Shown here piece by piece: positions 56,597-64,000 of a DNA stretch of 64,000 nt. The stretch lies in assembly GCF_009708175.1 (NCBI RefSeq), contig NZ_WMBB01000005.1:248001-312000 (forward strand). The letters are read 5' to 3'. Below the pieces are notes generated by a model, which saw only the letters and a program-made list of their open reading frames with translations, ran no database searches and was not told the DNA's origin. Made by a program: the position numbers and the translations under genes. This DNA comes from Nocardia aurantiaca (GTDB taxonomy: Bacteria; Actinomycetota; Actinomycetes; Mycobacteriales; Mycobacteriaceae). The stretch's first letter is position 1; every line of letters starts with the position of its first letter.

Positions 56597-57178
56597 GTGA
56601 ACACCCGCAGTGACGCCCAGCGCAGCCGAGTGCTGCTGGTCGACGCGGTCCAGAGCCTGCTGGAAGCCGGCCGGATCGGCTTCTCCATCCCGGAACTCGC
56701 CGCCGCGGCCGGCGTTGGCGTGGCCACCGCGTACCGGCATTTCCCGACCCCGCAGGACGCGCTGCAGGCCTTCCATCGCCGTGCCATCGAGCATCTGGTG
56801 GAGGCGCTGGCCGCCGTCGACGCCGGACCCGATCCGGTGGACCGCTTTCACCGCTGCTGCCGCACCTGGGTCGACCAGGCCGTGCAGTGGGGTCCGGCCG
56901 TGCGCTACATCCGCAGCTCCAAGGGCTTCATCGAACGGCTCGCCGCGGGAGACGAATCCATCACCGCCCTGCACGACATGCTCGCCGAAGTGCTCAACGC
57001 CCTTGCGCTGCAGGGCAAGACCGCCGAATACGATGTCACCTACGCGGTGCTGCTGTGGATCACCATCTTCGACGAACGCGTGGTCTACGACCTCACCGAG
57101 CATCGCCGGTGGAGTACCGCCGAGGTGACCGATCACCTCACCGGCGCCGTCGCCGGGGCGCTGGGCATCACTGTCTGA
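56597..57178 (+). CDS. TetR-family transcriptional regulator
   Basis: A 193-residue TetR protein. The HTH is LLVDAVQSLLEAGRIGFSIP, ELAAAAGVGVATAYRHFPTP; the remainder is an all-helical ligand domain (AIEHLVEALAAVDAGPDPVD, VQWGPAVRYIRSSKGFIERL). GTG 56597 is chosen because GGGAGG lies 8 bases before it; ATG 56582 is an alternative. It is divergent from the MFS gene and should repress it and itself through the twin palindromes. Confidence 0.87.
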   Translation: MNTRSDAQRSRVLLVDAVQSLLEAGRIGFSIPELAAAAGVGVATAYRHFPTPQDALQAFHRRAIEHLVEALAAVDAGPDPVDRFHRCCRTWVDQAVQWGPAVRYIRSSKGFIERLAAGDESITALHDMLAEVLNALALQGKTAEYDVTYAVLLWITIFDERVVYDLTEHRRWSTAEVTDHLTGAVAGALGITV

Positions 57179-57182
57179 CGCC

Positions 57183-57675
57183 TCAGCCGACCGGCCGGCC
57201 CGCCAGGGCCGCCGCCACTCCGCACCACCGGGCCGGGTGTGATCTGGCCGAGTGCAACGGCATTCAGGAATTGCGCACCGGTCATCCAGCAGTAGCGGTC
57301 GACGGCGTCGGCCTGCGTGAGCGGAATGATCACGAAGCCGCCACCGTGGGACAGGGCGCCCACCTTCAAGGCCACCCAGGACAGGGCGGGTACGCGGGTC
57401 GTCGACAGGCCGCCGCGTACCCCGACCTCCAGCAGACCGGACCCGATCAGAACCAGCACGAGCCATGGCCCGAACAGTGCGGCCAAGGCGACTCCCAGGG
57501 CGGCATAGGCGATTCAACGGGCCCGCGCTGCCCGGATGTCCCCGGCGCGCGCCCAGCTCGCCGGAATCAGGCCGGTGGCCGCGTGCGCGGCGACGGCCGC
57601 GACCGCCGCGCCCGCGCCGGCCGCCGCTCCGTGCACCCACCGGGGGCTGCCCGCCGCCAGCGTCGCCGCCGGGGT
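57183..57675 (-). pseudogene. Chromate transporter (ChrA) remnant
   Basis: The minus strand carries AAVAAVAAHAATGLIPASWA, then an in-frame stop near 57515, then IAYAALGVALAALFGPWLVL, WVALKVGALSHGGGFVIIPL and MTGAQFLNAVALGQITPGPV, all from the second half of CHR transporters. After GPVV the frame changes to VAAALAGRPVG-stop. The N-terminal half and much of the last third are missing. It is non-functional. Confidence 0.7.
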
Positions 57676-58598
57676 CAGTGCAGGGTGGCGTGCAGCAGGG
57701 CCACCCCGGCCGTGAGCGCCGCGCCCGCTACCGACCAGCTGGTGCCCGCGGGCTGCGTGGACAGCACCACCACCGCGTACCGGTACGGCTGATCGGGGGA
57801 GGGTCCGACCAGACCGGTGGTGTCCAGCGTGATCGAGGAATCCAGGTCCATCCAGCCCTGTTTGACCGCCCAGTTCGCGCCGGCGAGGGCGTCGGGAATG
57901 CCGAAGTACTGATCGGTGCCGTCCGCGGCGGTCTCGGAGGTGTCGTGCAGCGCGCCGAGGATCAGGTCGCGGGCCGAGGCCGGGACCGCGGTGGTGATGT
58001 AGTGAAAGATGGAGACGACATCCCTTGGCGTGGTGAGGGTTTCGCCCCACTGGGCGATGTCGTCGGGCGCGGTGGTCGCCGACAGTCCGATGGTGGAGAC
58101 CATGCGGTCGATGATGGCGTTGTTCCCGCCCGCGTCCCAGAGCCCGTCGGCGATATCGTCATCGCTGGTGGACAGCATCTGGGTGATCTCCGCGGCGGTG
58201 TCCGGGTCCGGTTGCCAGCCCTGCGTTTTCAGCTGGTCCAGGGCGATGAGCAGTTTCACCACCGAGGCCGTGTAGAACTGCTGATCGGCGTTGAGGCTGG
58301 CGATGGCCGCCCCGGTGGTGGTGTCCACCACGTCGATGCCGACGGTACTGCCGGGCGAGGCCGCCTGGATGGCGGTCTGCATCTGCTGCGCGATGGCCGT
58401 TACCGAGATCGGGTGCGCGGCGATGACAGTCGTGCTGGGAGCCGTGGTCTCGGGGACCTGGCCGACACCGACCTGATCGTGAGACGTGGCGAGCGCTTCG
58501 GGCGCGCTGAGGGCTGCCAGGGAGATCACGGCGACGATACTGCCGGCCGCGATCCAGAACCACCGTGCGCGCGGTGAACCGGCCTGAATCGAGGTCAT
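57675..58598 (-). CDS. Serine hydrolase of beta-lactamase/PBP fold, secreted
   Basis: A 307-residue protein with an N-terminal signal or anchor (WFWIAAGSIVAVISLAALSA) and a class A beta-lactamase-like domain. ASVVKLLIALD gives the SxxK pair (Ser112, Lys115), STSDDDIADGLW corresponds to the SDN motif (Ser145), and AVKQGWMDLD sits where KTG is normally found, changed to KQG. Long threonine-rich linkers flank the signal. The altered third motif argues for a peptidoglycan-related or non-lactamase role. ATG 58598. Confidence 0.8.
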   Translation of the reverse strand: MTSIQAGSPRARWFWIAAGSIVAVISLAALSAPEALATSHDQVGVGQVPETTAPSTTVIAAHPISVTAIAQQMQTAIQAASPGSTVGIDVVDTTTGAAIASLNADQQFYTASVVKLLIALDQLKTQGWQPDPDTAAEITQMLSTSDDDIADGLWDAGGNNAIIDRMVSTIGLSATTAPDDIAQWGETLTTPRDVVSIFHYITTAVPASARDLILGALHDTSETAADGTDQYFGIPDALAGANWAVKQGWMDLDSSITLDTTGLVGPSPDQPYRYAVVVLSTQPAGTSWSVAGAALTAGVALLHATLH

Positions 58599-58764
58599 AG
58601 TCCATTACATCGACACGAACCCCGAGACATTTCCAGTCGAAACCTGTCAATTTCCTGTCAACTGTGGATGATCCGATCCCGGTTCGGGGGGCGGTTGGGG
58701 TCAGCTATTTGACCGCGAACTAAGATCGTGGTCGGGCGGGGGCCCATCCCCAGTGGAGACAGCA

Positions 58765-59331
58765 ATGGGTGCAAGTCGTGAGATCATCCGAAATGTCCTT
58801 GTAAAAAGCCTCGTTCCCCTCGGGCTCGGGGTGCTGGTGACGTTCGTCCCAATGCCCGCTCATGCTGACGCGGACTACGGAACGGGCTGTGTCCTGTTCT
58901 CTGACAACACATCAGCAACCGTGGCCTCCTTGCGGTTCAGATGCTCGCCCGGTCAGTTGGACGCCCTCTACCGCGCCGCCCCGCGCGGCGACGTGCCCGT
59001 CGGCGTGAAGAACGGCTGGGTCGCCTCGCCCCGGGAGATGCAGTCTTGGGTGCCTCTGGTGTGGAGTGGCAAGGACTTCTATACCGGCCCCGAGGGCGGA
59101 TACCTGATGAACCGTCTCACCACAGCCGGATTGGAGGCCTGGCCCGCCAACGTCTATGCCGGTCCGTCCGTGGTGGACGGTAAACCGACCTGGGTCCTCG
59201 ACTACACGCCGTCGCCGACCCCGCGGCTCTACGACGAGATTCGCGAAGTCACGCCCGGTGTCTGGTTCGGCTACTCATGGTGGCGCGAGGACGACGAACT
59301 CATCCAGGAAGCGAGTTTCATCCTGAGCTGA
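58765..59331 (+). CDS. Secreted protein of unknown function
   Basis: A 188-residue protein with a Sec signal (VLVKSLVPLGLGVLVTFVPM, cleavage near AHADA). The mature part is rich in Trp and Tyr (NGWVASPREMQSWVPLVWSG, WREDDELIQEASFILS) and has two cysteines (TGCVLF, FRCSPG) that may form a disulfide. A lipase-like or toxin-like fold is not evident and I do not recognise the family. ATG 58765 follows GTGGAGAC; GTG 58753 is less likely. Confidence 0.65.
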   Translation: MGASREIIRNVLVKSLVPLGLGVLVTFVPMPAHADADYGTGCVLFSDNTSATVASLRFRCSPGQLDALYRAAPRGDVPVGVKNGWVASPREMQSWVPLVWSGKDFYTGPEGGYLMNRLTTAGLEAWPANVYAGPSVVDGKPTWVLDYTPSPTPRLYDEIREVTPGVWFGYSWWREDDELIQEASFILS

Positions 59332-59360
59332 GCGCACCGGAGTCGTTGCGCTCGTGGGTG

Positions 59361-59398
59361 GCCGGGCGGCGGCGGGGTGAGAGACCCTGCCGCCCGGC
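59361..59398. terminator. Bidirectional hairpin terminator
   Basis: GCCGGGCGGC and GCCGCCCGGC form a perfect 10-base stem between two convergent genes. Confidence 0.65.
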
Positions 59399-59403
59399 TG
59401 TTC

Positions 59404-60060
59404 TCATGCCCAGCGACCGCCGCCGTCGACGTGCAGGGTGGTGCCGGTCAAGAACGGATTGGTCAGCGCCAGCAGGGCCGCGGACGAGATGTCCTCCGGC
59501 GCGCCGACGCGACGCGCCGGATTCTTCGCGGCCACACCGGCGAGGAAGTCCGCCTTGCCCGGCCCGTCCCATGCGCCCGAATCCACGATTCCCGGTGAAA
59601 TGGCATTCACCCGAATGGGAGCCAGCTCCACGGCGAGCGCGGCGGCCAGCGTGGCGGCGGCGGCATTGGCGGCGGCCATGACCGCGCGGCCGGGCGCGGG
59701 CCGCCAAGCGGCCACGCCGGAGAACACCAGCAGGGCACCGTCCGGGCGGAAGCGCGGCGCGAAATGCTTGGCCAGCAGCAGTGGGCCGATCACCTTGGCG
59801 TCGAAGGCCCGGTGCACGGCGGCGCGGTCGAGTTCGGTCACCGGGCCATTGGCCGGATCGGAGGCCAGCGTGACCAGGTAGTCGAGTTCGCCGACCCGCT
59901 CGGCCAGGGCCGCGATGGTGGACTCATCGGTCAGATCGACCTCCGGCCTACCCACCGAGAGCACCTGCGCGCCTGCCGCTTCCGCATCGGCCGCCAGCTG
60001 CCGTCCGATGCCGGAACCGGCCCCGATGATCACCAGTTTCTTGTTCTGCATAGTCGTCAT
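59404..60060 (-). CDS. SDR-family protein (atypical active site)
   Basis: A 218-residue Rossmann enzyme: VIIGAGSGIGRQLAADAEAA, a VDLTDESTIAALAE helix, VFSGVAAWRP for the serine, RVNAISPGIVDSGAW and a final GTTLHVDGGGRWA. The segment that should hold YxxxK reads AVMAAANAAAATLAAALAVE and has neither Tyr nor Lys. This belongs to a known SDR group lacking the canonical pair. It is divergent from a LysR gene, a common pairing in actinobacteria. ATG 60060 or 60051. Confidence 0.8.
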   Translation of the reverse strand: MTTMQNKKLVIIGAGSGIGRQLAADAEAAGAQVLSVGRPEVDLTDESTIAALAERVGELDYLVTLASDPANGPVTELDRAAVHRAFDAKVIGPLLLAKHFAPRFRPDGALLVFSGVAAWRPAPGRAVMAAANAAAATLAAALAVELAPIRVNAISPGIVDSGAWDGPGKADFLAGVAAKNPARRVGAPEDISSAALLALTNPFLTGTTLHVDGGGRWA

Positions 60061-60122
60061 GCCACAGGTGAGCGCGCGGAGACGCACCGATCATCCCGTC
60101 GCGATCTGAACATTTTGGATTT

Positions 60123-60134
60123 ATTCCATAGAAT
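60123..60134. promoter_or_regulatory. Candidate LysR half-palindrome
   Basis: ATTCCATAGAAT (ATTC-cata-GAAT) lies in the 80-base gap between the divergent SDR and LysR genes, directly before the LysR start. It could be the regulator's binding site. Confidence 0.35.
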
Positions 60135-60140
60135 TCCCGA

Positions 60141-61040
60141 ATGCCTACCCTACGAGCCCTGGAATGCCTGGTCGCCGTGCTCGACGCCGGATCGATCACC
60201 GAAGCGGCGGCGGCATTGCATATGTCACAGCCCGCGTTGTCGCATCAACTGGCCGCGCTGGAGAAGGAGATCGGCGCACCGGTGCTGGAACGTCTGCCGC
60301 GCGGCGTGCGGGCAACCGTCGTCGGCCGGGCCGTGGCCGTGGATGCTCGCACCGCGCTGGCGGCGGCGCAGCGTGTGGTGACCACGGGCCGGGCCACCGC
60401 CCGTGGCGCGGGCGGGCATCTGAGCGTGGCCTGTGCGGAGAGCATGACCGCCGGTCTGCTCGCCCCGGTGCTGCGGACCTGGCTGCGGCGGAATCCCTTG
60501 GTGGGCTTGGGCCTCACCGAGGCCGCCAGCGCCGACGAGCTGGCCCGGCTGGTCGAATCGGGGGCGGCGGATGTGGCCATCGGCCCGCGGCCGACCCGCT
60601 GGACGGGTGGTGTCGAGGTGATCGGTGTCGAGGAGATCGTCGCGGTACTGCCGCTCGAGCATCCGCTCGCCGCCTATAAGCGAATCGGGTTCGAGCAGTT
60701 GCGGGATGAACCGCTCGTGCACTACCACCCCGACAATGGACTGGCCGGTTGGCTCGATGCCGAGGCCGCCCGTCGGGGCGTGACACTCACCGCGGCCGTG
60801 CGTACCCGCCAGGCGGTGACGGCAGCCCGATTGGCCGCGGCGGGCATCGGTGTGGCGCTGGTGCCCACGTCCGCCCTGAGCGGCGGATCGGCGGTGGTCC
60901 GCCGGTTGCGTCCCGACCTCGCACGGGACGTGGTGTGCCTCATCGGAACTCCGAGCGATGTGCTCGTCGGTCGCTTCGTCGCGGAGGTCGTGCGCCGGGG
61001 GATCCCGCTGCCCGCCGCGGTGACGGCCGCACTCGGGTAG
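60141..61040 (+). CDS. LysR-family transcriptional regulator
   Basis: A 299-residue LTTR: HTH ALECLVAVLDAGSITEAAAA, LHMSQPALSHQLAALEKEIG, followed by the effector domain (LSVACAESMTAGLLAPVLRT, GAADVAIGPRPTRW, TRQAVTAARLAAAGIGVALV). Being divergent from the atypical SDR gene, it most likely controls it. ATG 60141. Confidence 0.9.
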   Translation: MPTLRALECLVAVLDAGSITEAAAALHMSQPALSHQLAALEKEIGAPVLERLPRGVRATVVGRAVAVDARTALAAAQRVVTTGRATARGAGGHLSVACAESMTAGLLAPVLRTWLRRNPLVGLGLTEAASADELARLVESGAADVAIGPRPTRWTGGVEVIGVEEIVAVLPLEHPLAAYKRIGFEQLRDEPLVHYHPDNGLAGWLDAEAARRGVTLTAAVRTRQAVTAARLAAAGIGVALVPTSALSGGSAVVRRLRPDLARDVVCLIGTPSDVLVGRFVAEVVRRGIPLPAAVTAALG

Positions 61041-61115
61041 CGGTTCGTCGTTCCGGCCGCTACCGAGAGCGCCCCATGCTGGTGGAAAACTCCCGCCTTC
61101 ACGCAGGAGAGGACC

Positions 61116-61538
61116 TCAAACGCCGCGATAGACCGTGCGGGCGGCGGTGACCAGCGGGATCTGGAGCGGGAGGCGCAGGAGGGCAATGATTTTCAAGGGC
61201 AGGGGCCGGTTGCTACGCAGCCAGTCCCGGGCCATCTGCACATTGCCGGGGAAGACGGCGATGAAGATGAGCGCAGCCAGTCGAGCGCCGAGGCCGCGGG
61301 TTCGCGGCAGTGCCAGCAGAGCCCCGGCCGTCAGCTCGGCCGCGCCCGAAATGTGCGTATAGGTGCGGGGTTCGCCGGGAAGCTGGGGTGGGATCAGCGC
61401 GTCGAAGAACTTGGGCATGACGAAATGCAAGCTGCCCGCGCCGAGCAGTAGGGCTGTCAGGGCCAGCGCGCGGGCCCGAATTCCATTGGTGCCGACCGGT
61501 TGGATTGCCGTTGCGGAGTGCGACAGATCTGCCGTCAT
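61116..61538 (-). CDS. DoxX-family membrane protein
   Basis: A 140-residue protein with about four transmembrane helices: RALALTALLLGAGSLHFVMP with the family's HF motif, FFDALIPPQLPGEP, SGAAELTAGALLALPRTRGL and LAALIFIAVFPGNVQMA. DoxX-like proteins are linked to redox or thiosulfate metabolism, but the role is not clear here. ATG 61538 is used since homology starts there; the longer frame is not supported. Confidence 0.82.
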   Translation of the reverse strand: MTADLSHSATAIQPVGTNGIRARALALTALLLGAGSLHFVMPKFFDALIPPQLPGEPRTYTHISGAAELTAGALLALPRTRGLGARLAALIFIAVFPGNVQMARDWLRSNRPLPLKIIALLRLPLQIPLVTAARTVYRGV

Positions 61539-61681
61539 CGGTGCAGCATAACCGGCCGGTATGTATTGTCCGGCGGGTGGCCGAGATCCGCGTTTCCGCT
61601 CGGTGTGTCGGCACGGCGATTGGCCGATCGCCAAGGGATAACGCACAATTAGGCTGCTGTCCGGCTCGAGCAGGGGAAGTT

Positions 61682-62344
61682 ATGAAGGCGCACAAGGGGC
61701 TTGCGATAGTCCTGATGGTCGTGAGTTTGACGGTCGGTTGCTCGAAGGAAGAGGCCAAGCATCCGGCCAACGCACCGGCACAGGCGGTTCCCCAGCCCGC
61801 GCCCAAGGAGCAGGAAGGCGCGGTTCCCGTCGGCCCGGGCCCCCAGGGCACCTATACGGTGCAGGCGCAGCCCGCGCCCGGCAGCTGCCATTACGGCAAG
61901 ACCTCCGATGGGCAGCCGCTGCCCGATCACACCTGCACCCCGGGCGCGACGAATCCCAAAGTGACGGCGGCGAATCTGGCCGACACCATCTGCAGGTCGG
62001 GGTACACCGCGTCGATTCGGCCGAACACATCCATCACCGGCCCGGAGAAGACCGCCAATATCAAGTCCTATGACTACACCGGCGACCCCCGCGACGCCGA
62101 GTACGACCATCTGATCTCGCTGGAGCTGGGCGGCGACCCCAATGATCCGCGCAACCTGTGGGTCGAGCCGCCGTCGCCGGGCCACCAGTCCGGCGCGGGG
62201 CCGAACAATCCCAAGGACGGCGTCGAGTCCAAGCTGCACACCCTGATCTGCAACGGCAAGGTCGCCCTCGTCGACGCCCAGGTGGCCATCGCCGGCGACT
62301 GGACCACGGCCTTGGCGAAGGTCGGCTTCCCCAACGGCAACTAG
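61682..62344 (+). CDS. Lipoprotein with HNH-like motif
   Basis: A 220-residue protein. The signal IVLMVVSLTVGCSKEE has a lipobox (VGC), so it should be a lipid-anchored surface protein. A proline-rich spacer follows. The C-terminal domain has CHYGKTSDGQPLPDHTCTPG and EYDHLISLELGGDPNDPRNL, a DH-LISLELGG-N pattern like secreted HNH nucleases. A nuclease role outside the cell is possible but the residues are only partly canonical. ATG 61682 follows GGGGAAG. Confidence 0.72.
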   Translation: MKAHKGLAIVLMVVSLTVGCSKEEAKHPANAPAQAVPQPAPKEQEGAVPVGPGPQGTYTVQAQPAPGSCHYGKTSDGQPLPDHTCTPGATNPKVTAANLADTICRSGYTASIRPNTSITGPEKTANIKSYDYTGDPRDAEYDHLISLELGGDPNDPRNLWVEPPSPGHQSGAGPNNPKDGVESKLHTLICNGKVALVDAQVAIAGDWTTALAKVGFPNGN

Positions 62345-62429
62345 TCCACGACGCACCGGGCGCGCGTCGCGTCCGGCGTGGCGTTCCGAAACCCCTCAGG
62401 AGCGGATACCGCGGGCCTACCATCGAACG

Positions 62430-63158
62430 ATGTCAGCGCCGCAGGCCGCCTCGACGATGATCGAGGGCCGGGTCGTGCACGAGGTGAACAACGCTCTGAA
62501 GATCACCTTCAGTGCGGGTCCCGGTGATCGGCTGGCGACCGGGGTGCAGGGGGCGGGCAACAGTCTCGGGGCCAAGGCCGCCATCCTGCTCGGCTTCAAG
62601 ACCGGCGGCGCCGGCAAGCACCGCATCACCTACGCCGACGGCTCGGTGGTCTGGGTGGAATCCAAGGACGCCGCACCCACCGTACTCAGCCGCGGGGACG
62701 GGACCGTCCTGGGCACCGTGCAGCGCGCCGACACCTCCACGGCCGTGGGATCAACGGCGGGAACGCTTTTCCACTTCGTACCCGATCCCGAGGAGGCCCG
62801 CACTCCGGAGCTGTTCCGGCTGGTGCTGCTGGACCGCATGGGGGTGCAGGTCGGCCGCCTCGATGTGGTGCGCAAAGTAGGCGGCTGGACCTCGCGCCGG
62901 TTCGTCGACGACCTCCACAACGAGCCGTTCTGGTGGGATCAGGCGGGACAGCCGCTCCCGGTCCCGATCCTGGGCACCCGGCTCTGGGTGAAACACCCGC
63001 TCGACCCGGTGGAGCGGGATGTCCTGCTGGGCGTGTGCGTGGACATCGGACTCGGCTTGCGGCCCTATATCGCGGTCATGAAGGAGGAGACCGGCTTCCG
63101 AAACTCCCGCCTGTTCGCGCGGGAGTCCCGCAAGCCCGGGCTCAGTCGGAGACCTTGA
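62430..63158 (+). CDS. Conserved hypothetical protein
   Basis: A 242-residue soluble protein I do not recognise. It has a repeated beta-strand character (ADGSVVWVESKDAAPTVLSR, GTVLGTVQRADTSTAVG, LVLLDRMGVQVGRLDVVRKV) resembling scramblase/LURP-like tubby beta-barrels, and an HNEPFWWDQ stretch, then WVKHPLDPVERDVLLGVCVD. That resemblance is a guess. Its end overlaps the convergent MDR gene by 17 bases. Confidence 0.6.
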   Translation: MSAPQAASTMIEGRVVHEVNNALKITFSAGPGDRLATGVQGAGNSLGAKAAILLGFKTGGAGKHRITYADGSVVWVESKDAAPTVLSRGDGTVLGTVQRADTSTAVGSTAGTLFHFVPDPEEARTPELFRLVLLDRMGVQVGRLDVVRKVGGWTSRRFVDDLHNEPFWWDQAGQPLPVPILGTRLWVKHPLDPVERDVLLGVCVDIGLGLRPYIAVMKEETGFRNSRLFARESRKPGLSRRP

Positions 63159-64000
63159 TGACCAGCTTGCCCAGATTCTTGCCGGTCAGCAGACCCTGGA
63201 ACGCCTCGACGGCATGGTCGAGGCCGTCGACGATGTCCTCGAGGTAGGCGAGCTTGCCCTGCGCGATCCACTGCGCCGCCGCCGAATAGAACTCACCGGC
63301 CTGATCCGCGAACTCGGAGACGATGAAGCCGCGCACGGTCAGGCTCCGGCGCAGAATGCTCGACATGAGCAGCGGCAGCCGGTCCGGGCCGGGCGGCAGG
63401 TCGGTGTCGTTGTAATTGGCGATCAAGCCGCACACCGGAATCCGGGCGAACGGGTTGAGCCGCGGCAGGATCGCGTCGAAGACAGCGCCGCCGACATTCT
63501 CGTAGTAGACGTCGATGCCGTCCGGGGTGGCGGCGGCCAGCTGCTCGGCGAAATCGGGGGCGCGGTGGTCGACGGCGGCGTCGAAGCCGAAACGCTCGCG
63601 CAGCAGCGCCACCTTCTCCGGGCCGCCCGCGATGCCGACGGCCCGCGCGCCCTTGATCTTCGCGATCTGGCCGACGGTCGCGCCGACCGGTCCGGTGGCG
63701 GCGGCGACCACCACCGTCTCACCCGGCTTCGGCTGCCCGATGGTGAGCAGGCCGCTGTACGCGGTGAGGCCTGGCATGCCCAGCACGCCCAGTGCCGTGG
63801 TGAGAGGCGCGGCATTCGGGTCCAACTTCCGCAGGGCCCGCACCTTCTCGACGGAATGGGTCTGCCAGCCGCCCCAGCCGAGCACGACATCGCCCGGGCC
63901 CAGTGCGGGATCGGTGGATTCGAGGACGCGGGAGATGGTTGCGCCGCACATGGTCTCGTCGATCTGGACCGGCGGGGCGTAGGAGGGCGCGTCGCTCATG
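63142..64000 (-). CDS. Zinc-independent MDR oxidoreductase (NADP-dependent, LTB4DH-like; 5' end outside window)
   Basis: About 285 residues are visible. MSDAPSYAPPVQIDETMCGA at the start is an internal block of the family (usually preceded by about 50 residues), so the true start lies beyond the right edge. Cofactor region: VVVAAATGPVGATVGQIAKI with GxxGxxG-like spacing, then AVDHRAPDFAEQLAAATPDG and VYYENVGGAVFDAILPRLNP. C-terminal LTVRGFIVSEFADQ and FQGLLTGKNLGKLVIKVS fit prostaglandin reductase / curcumin reductase-type enzymes that reduce alpha,beta-enones. Substrate unknown. Confidence 0.88.
   Translation of the reverse strand, partial: MSDAPSYAPPVQIDETMCGATISRVLESTDPALGPGDVVLGWGGWQTHSVEKVRALRKLDPNAAPLTTALGVLGMPGLTAYSGLLTIGQPKPGETVVVAAATGPVGATVGQIAKIKGARAVGIAGGPEKVALLRERFGFDAAVDHRAPDFAEQLAAATPDGIDVYYENVGGAVFDAILPRLNPFARIPVCGLIANYNDTDLPPGPDRLPLLMSSILRRSLTVRGFIVSEFADQAGEFYSAAAQWIAQGKLAYLEDIVDGLDHAVEAFQGLLTGKNLGKLVIKVSD

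Overview
The window is high-GC actinomycete DNA. Several small families in it (DUF3349, DUF732, a Roadblock protein, glycine-zipper secreted proteins, Rv0571c-like and RtcB/archease genes) point to the Mycobacteriales, most likely Nocardia; this taxonomic call is an inference. No tRNA, rRNA or CRISPR array was seen.

Left part (1-11 kb): an ISL3-type transposase runs off the left edge and its probable terminal repeat lies near 1051. It is followed by decayed genes (DUF3349, HIT-like). Then comes a sulfur/organosulfur-type oxidation region: two DszA/NtaA-like flavin monooxygenases, a nitroreductase with two frame breaks, an SDR, a TauD-like dioxygenase and a DszC/SfnB-like acyl-CoA dehydrogenase homologue. 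A scar built from pieces of three other genes sits at 7.65-8.45 kb.

Centre (11.9-35.4 kb): a LysR regulator stands divergent to three contiguous modular type I polyketide synthase genes. They encode a KSQ loading module plus four extension modules: KSQ-AT-ACP / KS-AT-KR-ACP // KS-AT-DH-KR-ACP / KS-AT-ACP // KS-AT-DH-KR-ACP-TE. Only module 3 has a methylmalonyl-type AT, and it has no reductive domain. Collinearity predicts a 9-hydroxy-4-methyl-5-oxodeca-2,6-dienoyl chain, released as acid, 10-membered lactone or dimer. No obvious post-PKS tailoring genes flank it, so it is a compact system whose product I cannot match to a known compound.

Convergent to the PKS (35.5-42.0 kb) is a tightly overlapping operon for a peptide/nickel-type ABC importer with an SDR and a SnoaL-like protein. 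Next to it are a truncated ketopantoate-reductase-like gene, a GlcD-type FAD oxidase and a cupin.

Right part (45-64 kb): a PRTase/hydrolase fusion, archease and RtcB RNA ligase form an overlapping operon. It is preceded by a near-palindrome resembling the DosR box and flanked by two diverged copies of a ~140 bp element. Then follow an enoyl-CoA hydratase, remnants of an ECF sigma factor gene, a Roadblock protein, a DUF732 protein, an overlapping four-gene operon (APC permease, FMN 2-hydroxyacid oxidase, RidA, methyltransferase), a TetR/MFS pair with twin operators, a ChrA remnant, a beta-lactamase-fold protein, an SDR/LysR pair, DoxX, an HNH-like lipoprotein and an MDR oxidoreductase cut by the right edge. 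A recurring feature is gene remnants that keep pieces of both ends but lack the middle.
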